The translations under genes and the position numbers were made by a program. A DNA stretch of 64,000 bases from Epiperipatus broadwayi (lineage: Eukaryota; Onychophora; Udeonychophora; Euonychophora; Peripatidae). The notes under the pieces were generated by a model, which saw only the letters and a list, made by a program, of their open reading frames with translations, was not told where the DNA came from and searched no databases. Location of the stretch: contig JAQFVV010000021.1 in the NCBI GenBank assembly GCA_028023455.1, positions 5,854,853-5,918,852 of the forward strand. Direction: 5' to 3'. Below, one piece after another: positions 22,346-34,394 of the stretch; positions within the stretch are counted from its first letter, which is position 1; every line of letters begins with the position of its first letter.

Positions 22346-23130
22346 ATATCATCATCATCATCAACCATTATCAATCCACTGCAGGATGTAGGTATCTCCA
22401 AGTTTAATCCATCTTCTTTGATCTTTAGCTTCTCTTCTCCACATCACCCCAGCACACTTTTTTATTTCATCCACCCATCTCACATGTGGTCTCTTTCTGG
22501 GTCTTTTACAATCTCTTGGAATCCAGTTTAAATTTTCAATTGTCCATCTATTATCTTCTCTTCTAGTAATATGTCCAGCCCAACTCCACTTCAATCTTTT
22601 AATTTTTTCAATGAGGTCAGTAACACCTGTTTGTTCTCTTACCCATACATTGCATTTTCGATCTCTTCTTGTTACTCCCAACATACATCTCTCCATACTT
22701 CTTTGAGTAGTCTGAAGTTTCTGTATTGCTCTTCTATTAAGTGTCCAAGTCTCAGATCCATAAGTAAGAACTGGTAAAACACATTTGTTAAAAACCTTCC
22801 TTTTCAAACACATAGGCATATTTCCTTTTAGTATCAAGTTATTTCTACCAAAAGCACTCAAACCAAGTTTAATTCCATGATTTATTTCCTCCATTATGTT
22901 TCCATCTGTATTAATAATCTGACCAAGGCATTTGTAACTGTTAACTTCTTTTAATTCATCATAATCAATCTTTATTTTCATATTTTGAGCAAATCGATTA
23001 AACATTACTTTAGACTTTTTAACATTTATCTTTAGTCCTACTTTCCTACTTTCATTTGATAACTCCTGCAACATTTCCTGCAGCTCTGAAGCATTATTTG
23101 CAAAAACAACTACATCATCTGCGAAATAAG
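22346..23130 (-). pseudogene. 5'-truncated RTE-type retrotransposon (reverse transcriptase C-terminal half)
   Basis: The frame is open on the minus strand from about 23126 to the stop at 22361, about 255 codons. It starts exactly at the reverse transcriptase active site (YFADDVVVF near 23124-23098). It continues through SYKCLGQIINTDGN, VLPVLTYGSETWTL and RRSMER-like thumb and C-terminal motifs, then WSWAGHITRREDNRW and WIPRDCKRPRKRPHVRWVD. These are characteristic of the RTE/BovB group. The 3' end is followed by a short GAT-repeat tail (22346-22363), as in RTE elements. Lacking the endonuclease and fingers/palm start, it cannot be active. The unbroken frame suggests a younger insertion than the 44484 copy. 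Target duplications were not resolved. Confidence 0.85.
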
Positions 23131-24406
23131 TTTGATTTAATTTAATAAATTAATATTGGTTTGAATATTATATATTTACATTGTGATTCATTGTATTTAT
23201 ACATAATAATTAAATCTAGAATATTTTTTTTTTCCCTGCTTTCCTGCAGTCATTGCAATGGTTCAAAAATGCTAAAACATTTATAAACAACAGAGCAGGT
23301 TTGAATTTATAATAAAAAATATTTAAAGCTTAAGTCTTAATATGGTGAACTTTGAGCTAACGTATCTACAATACTTTCCCAGCAATAGTCCTCTTTTGTT
23401 TTCTTGGAACATGAATTGTACTCAGGTCATAACTTTGATCTCTAATCAACTGTCATCGTTTGTTTTGCGAGAGATGACAGAAAGTAAACTGTGAAGGAAG
23501 CATGGCTAATAGCTAAAGATCTTCACACCATCAATAAAAAGGACTGTAGCACCCCTATTTCTAAATAAACACCTCTTGTAGCAACTACTTTCATCATTAG
23601 TATGTAAATCTACTCCTAAAAATTCAATTTTATGATAATCTATTATTTAATATTCAAAAGTAACTTTAAATCTAGATCTCAACTTCCTTTAGTCACATGA
23701 TGCTATGATTATGATAGTACTCAGTATCGAAAGCTCTCAGCTTTAAATAAACTTTCTTTATTACAAATTCAAACCTATTCTGCAGTTTAAAAAGTTTTAA
23801 TATTTTCTGAACCAATATAATAATTAAATATGTAATCAGTCAGAGCATTCCTGAATTGTATTCCACGCTTTCACAAGCTATCAATTTCATAAAAAAAGAT
23901 GTATACTGTGTGTATATATACACACGGTAAAATATTTATGTATTATAACTTTATATATTTTAGTATGTAAAATCCCCAAGAGTAATTTTAATTTATTTTT
24001 TTTAATCTTTTGTATTAGTTTTCATTTTTCTAGAAAAAATAATTAATAGAAAAAGCCAATTACTGGTTAAAAACAAGAATAAGTATGTAGAATGTTAATT
24101 TTATTTTGATTTACTAAGGTAATTAAAGAATTAAAAATTAGTTTTTAAATTAAACCCAAGGAGCAATTTGATTTTAATAAGTTAAACCATTTGTTTATTT
24201 TATTTTTCCATAAATTTTCTTTTATTTATTTCTGGCTGATCAACTATTGTATAAGTATTACATTTTTTTTTTTTTTAAAAAAAAAGAACTGCTTTGCGAG
24301 GTACAGTACTCGTATTTTGGGGGCAAGAATTTGTTTATTGATTTTGTCCGAGTCTGAGCATGTATAATGGAATAAAAACAAAATTAAAATTTATATAATT
24401 AATAAT
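23131..24406. other. Non-coding AT-rich DNA
   Basis: I see no gene, repeat boundary or RNA signal here beyond homopolymer runs (poly-T near 24264, poly-A near 24278). Confidence 0.5.
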
Positions 24407-24700
24407 ACTTTCACACGACCCACCATTCTCAGTGCCATCTCATATTGCTGACCCACCTGATCACACACCTGTTGAAAAGATAAATAATCACCAATACTGG
24501 TTTAGCATGAAATACGAATATTGGTGATTATTTATCTTTTCAACAGGTGTGTGATCAGGTGGGTCAGCAATATGAAATGGCACTGAGAGTAGTGGGTCGT
24601 GTGAAAGTCTGAGTTCGAATCCCGCATATATTACATATATAAATGCAGGTTTAAGCCTGTACAATGTAATAGTAATAATATTTTCGGCATTGGATGCTAA
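24407..24700 (+). mobile_element. Fold-back repeat joined to a tRNA-like B box
   Basis: Arms 24407-24499 and 24515-24608 are near-perfect reverse complements (about 93 bp). The loop (24498-24516) contains 'ctggtttagcatgaaatac', the stem II to GAA part of the family A hammerhead, with CTGATGA missing. Directly after the right arm comes a good RNA polymerase III B box, GAGTTCGAATCCC (24611-24623). The arrangement suggests that a tRNA-like SINE was duplicated head to head around a family A remnant. Confidence 0.6.
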
Positions 24701-25183
24701 CATGATAATTTTTTTAAAATTAGCATTTTAAAAAAAATAAGGTTAATTGTAAAAAAATTGATGAAGGTATAAGGAATTTCTGTTTTTTGATTTTATAATG
24801 CATGAAAATGCTAATTTTGGAAAATAGGATAGAAGCAAGATATTATTCTATGCATAATATTTTTTGCACACAAGTAATCAAATGGTTTACAGTTAGTAGG
24901 TCATATGACATTGAGCACTGGGTGGAACAGGTCTGAATGGCAATCCATGAACCATTAGCTCTAAAACCTGCCATTCTACTACTGCAATGAAAACCATGCA
25001 GATTAATGCATTGAAGAAAATAAAAACAAAACAAAAGCATATTATAGTCTATTAAGTCAACATCACAGTTTTATTAAATGACATACGTTTGCCATATAAA
25101 ATTTACAATGACTTCTTATGCAATATATTAATACAATTATCAAAATTGGAAAAGAATAAACATCCTTATGCTGCTCCCCCACA
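24701..25183. other. Non-coding DNA
   Basis: The minus-strand frame at 24843-25040 has no recognisable product. Nothing else is visible. Confidence 0.4.
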
Positions 25184-26320
25184 AAATAATAATCAGAAAA
25201 TAATAATAAATTCTTTACAACAGTCATATAATCAATAATAATTTTATACCTTAAAAGCCTTTTTCAGCACCTGATTTGGTGCCCTTTTCAAATATTACTA
25301 ATCTATTTAATGTTGACAAATTATTTCAGACATAAAACCATCTAGTGTCCAATAATGGAATTAAAACAAACAATAACAAAATAAAGACTATGAATAGAAT
25401 CCTAAAACTATTAACAATATATTTTTTAATTCTAAAAAATCTATAGTGGATGATAAAATTTCTGAGGATAATAATGGTATTGATAATGGTAGTAATGAAT
25501 CAAATAAGAAATGAATTAAACTTTAATATTATCGTAGGATTTATAATACATTAAAATATAACAAAAATTATATTGAGGAGAATATAAATATTGGCTGGCC
25601 AAATAGTAAAAATCTCAATCAATTAATAGGTAATTATAGATTAAAGGATGCTAAACGGTACAAAAAAGGAATTGTATATAAAATTACATGTGGAATTTGT
25701 AAAATGATTCACTTTGGGATACTAGAAAACAATTAGAGGTAAGAGCCAAAGAACATAATAATGCCATTAAAAGAAGAGATGATAAATCTGCATTATATAT
25801 TCATTACTTGAAATATGGGCATAGAATAGATGCTACAAAAAGTATTAAATATTTAAATTACATCAAAGATCCAAAAAGAAGATAAATATATGAAACAGAC
25901 TACATTTAATATAATTTGAATAATTGTATGAATATTTACAACACTTCTATAAATTTGGTTAATAATCGGTTGATTAAAAATGAAAGGAAAATTATATAAG
26001 ATGATATATATATATAATTGTATAAAATGCATATAATATTTATTTAATGTATTGTTATGATATAGTCAATTATTTTGTAATTATTGAATTTATATATGAG
26101 GGTTTTGATTTATTTTAATGATTTATATTGTTATTGTTTGCTTTAATTCCATTATTGGACACTAGATGGTTTTATGTCTGAAATAATTTGTCAACATTAA
26201 ATAGATTAGTAACATTTGAAAAGGGCAACAAAGCAGGTGTTGAAAAAGTCTTTTAATGTATAAAATTATTATTGATTATATAACTGTTTTAAAGAATTTA
26301 TTATTTTCTGATTATTAATA
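25184..26320 (+). mobile_element. Penelope-like element fragment between inverted terminal repeats
   Basis: About 200 bp at 25184-25385 reappears as the reverse complement at about 26120-26320 (for example 'cataaaaccatctagtgtcc' with its complement near 26155). Between them lies the GIY-YIG coding remnant at 25575-25885. Penelope-like elements are known for long terminal repeats that can lie in inverted orientation and for a GIY-YIG endonuclease after the reverse transcriptase. No reverse transcriptase is left here. Confidence 0.7.
25575..25885 (+). pseudogene. GIY-YIG endonuclease domain of a Penelope-like element, frameshifted
   Basis: The first frame reads NIGWPNSKNLNQLIG, then GIVYKITCGICKM, which contains the first strand (V-Y-K-I, at the 'GIY' position) and the CxxC pair usual in the Penelope type. 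It then reaches a stop near 25735. The second frame continues TRKQLEVRAKEHNNAIKRR, with the conserved helix arginine and the EH pair, then SALYIHYLKYGHRID and a stop at 25883-25885. The expected YIG segment is damaged where the frame changes (about 25710-25722). This domain nicks DNA for target-primed insertion in intact elements. This copy cannot make it in one piece. Confidence 0.75.
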
Positions 26321-29263
26321 CAATTATATACTTTAACTGTTTTGCATTACCATATAATTTAAATAATATTAGCTCATTAAATTTAATTACATCACTGTAA
26401 ATATGAAAATGCTGGAAAAACAAACTATTCCTAGAATATATTTGTGAGTTTTCACTCATTTAACCTATCGTCAAGCAGAGAAATGGATGCGCAGAAAAGT
26501 ATTTACAATTTTAGCAAATGGTGCAATATATTTTTGTTATCACCATTTGCCATCTCACATGAACTATTACAGGTTTGTTAAAGCTTTTGTTTTGAATGCA
26601 ATGTTGATTAAAGTAGTTGGTTGAATCTTTAAGAAGAAAAATGAAAAACATTGCAATTTTAAGAAAAAAAGTGAAAACTATTGGAGATGTAGGTTATAAG
26701 GAAAATGAAAAAAACAATTAGATAACATTAAAAAGTACCGATGATATGAGAAAAATTAAAACCACATATTTAGAAATAGAGATATAATAAGAGCAATGTC
26801 AGAGGGAAAAAATGATGAAAGTTAAAAAGAAAACTATTAGATGCTCTGCACAAAAGTGATAATTGTTATGAATGTTCATAAGAAAAGTCAAGAGAGAGAA
26901 AAACTTATAAAAGATAATTTGAAAAGATGCAAGCAAGCCTGTTGCTATAATGAGACTGTTGTCTTGCTTTTTAAATGATGCATTATAAGTTTTTTTTAAA
27001 AAAATAATATAAAAACTTATTGTTCAGACTATTAGGACATCACATGATCTTAACTTGCACATTGCTATAACAAATTCTTCTATTGTCATTACTTTTATGC
27101 CATCTAGTGTATTGATTACTAAAGTTTGCATTAAGTGGTGTGCGATGAAAGAAACTGCTAATAATTGTCCAGACTATATAATTCAGTTATTTCTTCATTA
27201 ATAAAGGTGTTCTATGGGTTCCTCCTTTTTACAGAAGTTGACAAATGACTCTAGAGCTACAAATCCACAGATTGAAACTCTTCTAACATTTGAGCGATAT
27301 GATCTCATGAGTAGCTAATCATCTGATGATGAATAAAGATATTGTAAAATAATGAATAGGAAATTAACAGGGATGCAGTAAATTTGAATTTATCTTTTGG
27401 GTAATTAATTAAGAAAGATCAGTAGTCATATTGATAATTACTTTGTGGCTACTCTCATGACTGAGTTTCAGCTACTCAAAAATCAAACTGGGAAGTTTTA
27501 TTCATAAGCAAAGCTATCTTTCTATGGACATGGAAACTATCATGTTTATCTAACTTACATAATAAAATTCAGGCACGAAATTGATAATTTAACATCTGTT
27601 TAATATGAAAAAAGTACAAAAGGTATTTCAAAATTCTATTACTATTAGAGCTATTATTTTGGCCTGTCTTAAATTTTATTCACACTTTATTTTAGATTGA
27701 ATAAATTAAGAGCATTACAAAAAACAAATCCAATAAGTAAATATATTAATATAATAGATTAATGTGGGATTCATGTTTTTTTTTTTTAAGTTCAGTATTT
27801 TGAATTCTGGAAGCAAATAGTCCAACTACTCTAGAATGTCATGGTTTTCATCATTCCATATAAAACAACAATTGAAAAAAAAAAAGAGAAATAAACTTTA
27901 ATCCCTAACTTTTCTAAAAATATGTGTTCATTGATTTTTTTTTTTTTTACAAAAGTCATCAATTGAATTGTTTTGCTCAAGAATTAAAGAATACTGCAGT
28001 AAAACTCGAACTGTCATTTCTAGCATTCAAGTCACATGACTTCTGTTATTTCTAGCATTCAAGTCACATGACTTTCTGAATAACTAAACATTTGATTATA
28101 TAAAAATTAAACTTCAACTGTGTAGATCTTTCATACATTCTATACATTTAATACCCAAACTTTGCATTAGTTACATACTGTACAATTAATTTACCTATAT
28201 CAATTTGTAAATATTGTTATAGTTCTTGTTACTCTTTGGACCAGGATAATCATTAATCAATGGACTTTCCAAACCTTATACATAGGTTTGACTTACTTTA
28301 TAATCCTAGCTAATTAAGCATATGATGCCCTGCCTTAAGGCATTAGTGTAAGCTTTGATTTTATTTATATTTATTTATGTCTCTTTCATACTTGCTTTAA
28401 TTAACTATCATGATTTTCATATGCTGCTCTTGAGACCATGTTATTGATCTAATACAACTCTTGATTTTTCTATATACATGGCTTGCTTACCACATTTATA
28501 TGTATACATTGAAACTTTCTTATTGACATAATTTTATCCTATCATTGATTTCTTTTGTATCCACTCTAATATGCAAATAAAGTTTTAATTTTTGAAAATA
28601 AAAATTATTAAAATGGTGATAAAAACCTTATCACAAGGAAGCGAAAGAAAAAAAAGTTTAATTGAAAAAAAGGTTAAATGCTAAATTTTTATTTTATTCT
28701 AGCATAAAGAACATATTGTAAATGCATAATGCATATTTAATAAATATTAAATTTAATGTTGTTATTTAATATATTTAATGTTTAAATTTCTAAGCATTTA
28801 TGTTGTTTTAAAGATATGGACGTTTAATAAAGTATGTGGAATGTATTATTAAATTATTCTATATGACGTCGTTTTAATATTGAAAGGCTCAGAATAAGAA
28901 TATTGGAATAGTGGATTATTCCAGATATGTTTAACTTTTAAATTTGATTGTTATATGATTTTGCAAATTTGCTTTTTAAATTAGAAATATTATAGGTAAT
29001 ATTACTAATGGTTTATAATAAATATTCTTTTGAGAAAAAATATGTCTATAATGATATATATATAACTCTTCGTTAAACTCTGAATTCTTACAAATAGTTT
29101 AGATTATTTAAATAGTCAAAATAAGAGTCATAGATCACATGACCCTATCTCTTAAGTTTGTAAGTTATAAACAATGAGGATTGCCAATTTCTCTACAAGC
29201 TTTGTGATAAATGCTTATCCAGAGCCAGCACTTAAAATATCTCTGTCAGGAACCCTCCTTCCA
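26321..29263. other. Non-coding AT-rich DNA with small repeats
   Basis: About 27030-27130 shares 'tgccatctagtgta' with 42405 and resembles a diverged family M piece (attaggacatcacatgatc). A 33-bp tandem duplication lies at about 28016-28081 (CATTCAAGTCACATGACTT twice). No gene is recognised. Confidence 0.45.
28016..28081. repeat. 33-bp tandem duplication
   Basis: ATTTCTAGCATTCAAGTCAC and the next bases occur twice in direct succession. Confidence 0.8.
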
Positions 29264-29306
29264 ACCCCTGACCATGGTTTCGTGCTTTGGCACTCCTCAG
29301 AGAGGT
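29264..29306 (-). ncRNA. Complete type I hammerhead ribozyme motif, family B (best copy)
   Basis: Minus strand, 5' to 3': stem I ACCTCT (29306-29301), core CTGAGGA (29300-29294; the freely variable seventh core base is G), stem II GTGC with tetraloop CAAA and GCAC (29293-29282, four perfect pairs with G-C beside the core), core GAA (29281-29279), stem III ACC/GGT with a two-base loop (29278-29271), cleavage base C of GTC at 29270, then AGGGGT (29269-29264), closing stem I over six pairs with one G-U. This meets every sequence rule of a hammerhead. Cleavage is predicted after 29270. The very short stem III is known from hammerheads of Penelope-like elements and retrozymes. Catalysis is predicted, not demonstrated. 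Confidence 0.8.
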
Positions 29307-29936
29307 GCCAGGATAGATTCAGACATTAGATCTATAAATACCAACCCAAAGCCAAACACGTATCTAAAAGTTATCTATTGAGTGGAAAATCTGAAATTTT
29401 CAGACATCTACATGTCTTCAAACCCAGCTATCCAACTCAAATGTGTTTTTAAAATGTGTTTTTTAAAAAATATATTTATATATTTCTGTTCTACCGTTTT
29501 TTTTTTAATAAATCTTTTACAATTAGAATCGGATTTATTTTCTTTTTTTTTTTAAAAAAATGTAATAACATTTTCAATTGATTTTATATTATTAATTTTT
29601 TTTTTAGTTGAAAGGGTTGTGTATGTATCAATTTTTATAATTTAAAATTCTGCCATCCACTTATTGATAGAAGATTGATTATCAATTTATAATTCTATCA
29701 AAAAGATAAACATACTAGAATAATTATTTAAAAAAATTGTTAATTAAAAATCTATAGAAAATTTATTTAATTATTGATTTCTTTTTAGAAAAAATATTAC
29801 ATCAGTTTACATAAAAAGAATTAAGTGTTATATATTTATTATCATGAGTGTATATACATATACTTGCTAATTTGGAAAAGTGTGAATTGAAATATTAAAA
29901 AGACCATCTGGTTAAATAGAGCTGATGAAGCACAAT

Positions 29937-30020
29937 ATCGGCCAAAAAGCAAACCCGCTAACCCGGGACAACTGCTTGTAAGGCGGCTGTGCTGACCACT
30001 TGACCACCAATGCTTGACCA
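29937..30020 (-). mobile_element. tRNA(Ser/Leu)-like SINE, family S
   Basis: The minus strand reads AGCATTGGTGGTCAAGTGG... with an A-box-like GTGGTCAGCAC, a CCCGGG word in the variable-arm position and a diverged B box (GGGTTTGC). Other copies are at 33800, 53711, 53977 and 61302. In the family consensus the ends GCATTGG and CCGATGC form a seven-pair acceptor stem. Confidence 0.7.
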
Positions 30021-30902
30021 CACAATGTATTTTAGCCTTATGGAGACCACTTATTTCATCTCTTTATTATAATATAAACTTGAAAACAATTACTGGTGAA
30101 ATTGAAGAAAATAGACACTTTCTTAATTCACATATTCTGAATTCTCAACTACTTCCCACTCAATCTCATTACTATTTGAAATCTAATTGTTCTTCTTTGA
30201 AAAGTTAACCTCAATGATGGTGGATGCTATTTCATTGAAATATTCGAAGTAAAAATAACACATGGATTAACCCAAAAACTACTTCATTTACATACATATT
30301 TTGACAATACATATTATCTGTTTGCATAATTTTAATTTTTTTGTTCTGCATGGCTTTGTGCAGGGGTTGAATGTCAAACTCAAAAGCTAAAGGTCTATAG
30401 ACTTCTAATGCTCAAACATTTTAGGACCTATCAAGTGACAAACTAATGATGAATATTTGGAAAAAGAGAGTTGAAGTTGAGTTGTTCAATACATTTATTT
30501 ATATTAAAAATAGACCTATTGAGTTTTAACTGAGGATTAAAGTTTATGTTTGGACGAGAGATAATCTCTACTTTAATAAATGATTAACAATAATCATTAA
30601 TCACATTCATATCGACTTTTTCAAACCAAATTGTGCAAACGCTTTTTGCGAGTGTTAAAATAATAAATGAAAACCCTCTGACCCATACAAGATATAGAAT
30701 TTATGCAGCAATAAAAGGAATCCACAGGAATCCTCTTATTACTACGACTCAAATATTTATATATGAGCAAATCTGAAGTACTGGCACAGAAGGTGTGACT
30801 ATAGAACAGTCACTTTGAATTACTATATATAACTTATGAATGAATGATGCCGATGAAATTTTCTAGAATTTACTGAACATCATTCCAACTGAAATTAATC
30901 AT
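30021..30902. other. Non-coding DNA
   Basis: The frame at 30014-30208 has no recognisable domain. About 30640-30720 weakly resembles repeat family F. Nothing else is seen. Confidence 0.4.
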
Positions 30903-30988
30903 ATATATAAATCAGCATTTATTTTTTATAGCGTCTGTATACAATTGTAATCACATGCTATAAAAAATAAATGCTGATTTATATAAAT
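30903..30988. repeat. Small hairpin, arms of about 31 bp
   Basis: TATAAATCAGCATTTATTTT (from about 30906) returns as its complement at 30957-30986. The loop is about 24 bases. Confidence 0.75.
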
Positions 30989-33194
30989 AATCATTAATGC
31001 ATTTCTCTGAAATAGTTGTTGTCAATGTTGTTAAAATAAAAAGTTTGACACTTGTAAATCAAAGTGTAATATATATATATATTGTAATGGTATATAAATA
31101 TGCTGTTACATTAATTTAAAATAAAAACTTTTAAGTTCACAAATAAAAATAAATTTATTAAAAACTAAAAGCTAAAAAAAATTAATGAGTTATTAAACGT
31201 GTATATATATATATATTCGCACAGATGCAAAACTTTAAAAATTATTTCTTTTTTAAATAAATAAAAAAAAAAAAGGTATTTGAACGTACTTTTTTAGAAA
31301 AAAGTATAAGAAAAAGATAAAATATTTTTGTAAATGGAAATGGTTGTTTATAAATTAATAGAAAAGCAAACTAACCCTTGGGGCTCTTATATAATTAAAA
31401 AGTCAGAGGATAAGATATAGATAAGAGAATAAAAAGAATTAGCTTGACCAATAGAAGTACCAAGCCTCAGCTTGGACCCTAATGAAAATGATGGATTAGT
31501 GACGTTTTGTTCATTGAATCCAGAGGATGATTATAAAAGGGAAAATATTGAAATTAAGGACAGTTCCAGCTTGATTGTTTTTGAGAGATGAGATAGGATG
31601 CACATATCACCCTCTCTCTCTTTATTTAAAAATGAAATGACTGAAATACCAGGAATAAACCAGCTAAGGCCTCCTTCAGGAACAACAGACTGGACTTTTC
31701 TACTGTAAGATATAAACGGAAATTTTTTTTCTAAAAGTAATTAAGAACTTTAAAGATTTGATCAGCTAATCTAAATTTTAAAAAGGAACTTTTATCTGAC
31801 TTATGTTTCAAATTAATTATAAATGTTTAAATTTTACATATTTGTTTGCTAAAAAAATCATTTCCATTTTATTATTTTTTATTTGTATTAATATTTATTG
31901 TTTAAATTTTAAATGTATTAAATTTAAGTTGAGCATAGACGCTTGCATAGATTCGTTCATGTTTAATTATGTTTTTGTTTTCATATATGATTAAAATATA
32001 TAGACATTCGGTAAATAATGATATCTTACGTTAAATATCTAAAATGTATTTATTTGGATGTCTTGTTAGTTATTGGTGTCAATGCGGCATCTTATGATGA
32101 ATGCCATTGGGTTTCTAGTGAATTCCCTCTGCAATTACATCAATGACTTTATATTTTGATCATGTATGTTTATGTTGAAATGTTTTTGAGCATGTAATCT
32201 GTGTAGTCGATCTGTGCTCAACATTAAACAACAAACTTTTATAAATTCCATCTGTGCGAATTTATATAAATGTTAAATTTAAGTTGGGCATGAATGGCTA
32301 TATAGATTTGTAAAGTTATATTAATTAATTAGGGGAGGGTCATCTTAGGTTATTTGTTTCATAGTTAAATTAGGTCAATGGATTGGATTATTGGTGTAAT
32401 TAGTAGATGTAGTATAGGTTCGCTACGAGCAGAATCTCCATTATACACCACACCTCTTTTTGCCTATGGAAGGGAATAGTAAGATGGAGAAACTGTCCCT
32501 TCCTATGGAATTTTTTTATTGTTCTTCTTGCCATAGAGATGTAACATTCCTGTATTGGACAAGAGTCAATGTCTTCTCTAACCATGCTGTTCAGATATAT
32601 GTACATTCCTGATGGTGTGGTATATATATATTTGTGCTGTCGTATTTCATGCTACATTGAATACATCAACGTATCAGATGGATTAATGCCAGTTTGACTG
32701 CGAACTTTTGGCCTAAGGTTAAATAAGGGATAGAATATTTTCTTTTCAAATACAATCTATGTAGTCTATTCATACTCGACAATCTTAATAAAAAAAAAAT
32801 TAAATTCATTTGTACGGACAATCTTAAAATTTTAAAATAATAATTTAAATTACATGTTAATATTAAAATCTAAAATAATAAATATTATTCCTCAAATTTA
32901 AATGATTATATATGTGCATAAATAAATAGTGTTTGTGTGTTAATTACTGGCAGTGGCTTTTATTTTTTTATATTTAAGATATAAATTAAAGATATATATT
33001 ATTATCTCTGTGTCTTCACTGAGCTAGTGACAAAGGGCTAACAGTCGGAATCAAAATATATAAAATAAAAAAATTTTTTTTTTAAACTTACGTATCTGCC
33101 TACTATAAATTTTCTAGGTTCAAATGCCTAGTGGCGCCCTGTAGTGTAGATATGTTAAGTCTCCTATTCTCCCTGATTGTTATAATATATATAT
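30989..33194. other. Non-coding AT-rich DNA
   Basis: About 31000-31080 resembles the start of a family A unit ('gacacttgtaaatcaaagtg'). About 32640-32690 (minus) carries 'gtagcatgaaatacgac', which recalls part of family A, but the first core box is CTGATAC, so no ribozyme is called. Open frames at 31803-31994 and 32400-32606 have no recognisable product. Confidence 0.4.
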
Positions 33195-33628
33195 GTAAAA
33201 AAGAAGATGGCCTTGACTACAGACTGAGATTGTTGATTGTTATTGATATTGATACTGTTTAAGTGTTGACTGATTTCATGTATTTACAGGTGTAAACCTA
33301 TCTAGCCTTAAGCATTATTAGTTTTATTAACTCAGTGAAATTTGAAAGTTATAATTAACTATTTGTTAGTCTGCTTTCAAAACATGTTATATCTGCCTAT
33401 TTAATGAGGTTTATTTAAACTTCTCTCTTTAGTCAAGCTGCAATCTTTAGGGTCTATATAAATATATAAGACCATATATAATAGTGATCATGTGATGTTT
33501 AGTGGTTTAACCATATATAAAGGTGGGTATCTACCTTTATTGTAAAAAAAGAGGTTTGCCTTGACTGTACATTGAGATTGTTAGGTGTTGATTGTATTAA
33601 TATTGTTTAGGTGTTGACTGATATATTA

Positions 33629-33704
<76 letters not shown>
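33195..33704 (+). repeat. Two family D repeat copies and a (TA)n run
   Basis: Copies at about 33205-33295 and 33545-33615 share 'ttgact', 'gagattgtt', 'tattgat' and 'aggtgttgactg'-type words in the same order. Between them, 33485-33511 is a family M end (gtgatcatgtgatgtttag). A TA run fills 33628-33704. Confidence 0.6.
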
Positions 33705-33707
<3 letters not shown>

Positions 33708-33799
33708 TGTTAAAATTTGATCAAGTTCAGTGATATAATCACATGACAGTTAAATGAGGCATGGCAATGATAATCTTGTTTGTCTTTTTTTTCCATGTG

Positions 33800-33885
33800 T
33801 CATAGCATCGGCCAGGAAGCGAACCCGCAACCTGGGACAACTGTTTGTAAGGCAGCTGTGCTGACCTCTCAACCACCAACACCTA
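33800..33885 (-). mobile_element. tRNA-like SINE, family S
   Basis: The minus strand has the same layout as the copy at 29937: CACCAACACC complement at the 5' end, CAGCTGCCTTAC, then a good B-box word GGGTTCGCTTCC (about 33820-33809) and GGCCGATGC. Confidence 0.75.
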
Positions 33886-34394
33886 TAAGATCACTTACAG
33901 ACTTCTAAATAAAATTTTGATGATTCCTACAATGATCAACGAACAGATTTTTTTTTTTTTTTTATAAAACTAAGAGAGTTTTTATTTCAAAAAGTTAACA
34001 ACAAAACATTCAAATCAAATCCAAAAATGCAAAAAGCAAATTAAATAAAATTATTAAGAGATAAAAATTAAAAAAAACAAACAACATTTACAATAGCTTA
34101 AAACTTTAAAAAATATATATAATTTTTGCTAAGTGAGAAACCATTTTCAAAGATCATAAATACACAGTCTAGAACTAGGCCTCATGAAAGATTGCTTATT
34201 ATAAATCAGAACACACTATTAAAGGAATAATTTCATCAATAGCATAATTATTATAGAGAAGCAAATTGTATTATTAACATATTTCAGGCTTATAATAATA
34301 TGAATGAATAGGTATCATTTTCTTTTATTAACTTCTTATTTTATAAGATTAATGTAAAAATAATACTCAAGCCCTTTCTAATTTACCATATAAT
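33886..34394. other. Non-coding AT-rich DNA
   Basis: There is a poly-T run near 33950. No gene or repeat boundary was recognised. Confidence 0.45.

Noticed and set aside
32631-32690. Minus-strand 'gtagcatgaaatacgac' as a family A ribozyme
   Set aside because: The first core box is CTGATAC and the intervening sequence does not form the expected stem II. At most it is a distant relic.
33005-33060. CACTGAGCTAGTGAC... GTCGGAATC as a hammerhead
   Set aside because: The first core box is disrupted and the second reads GGAATC, so nothing supports a functional fold. It may be an old relic of family B or C.
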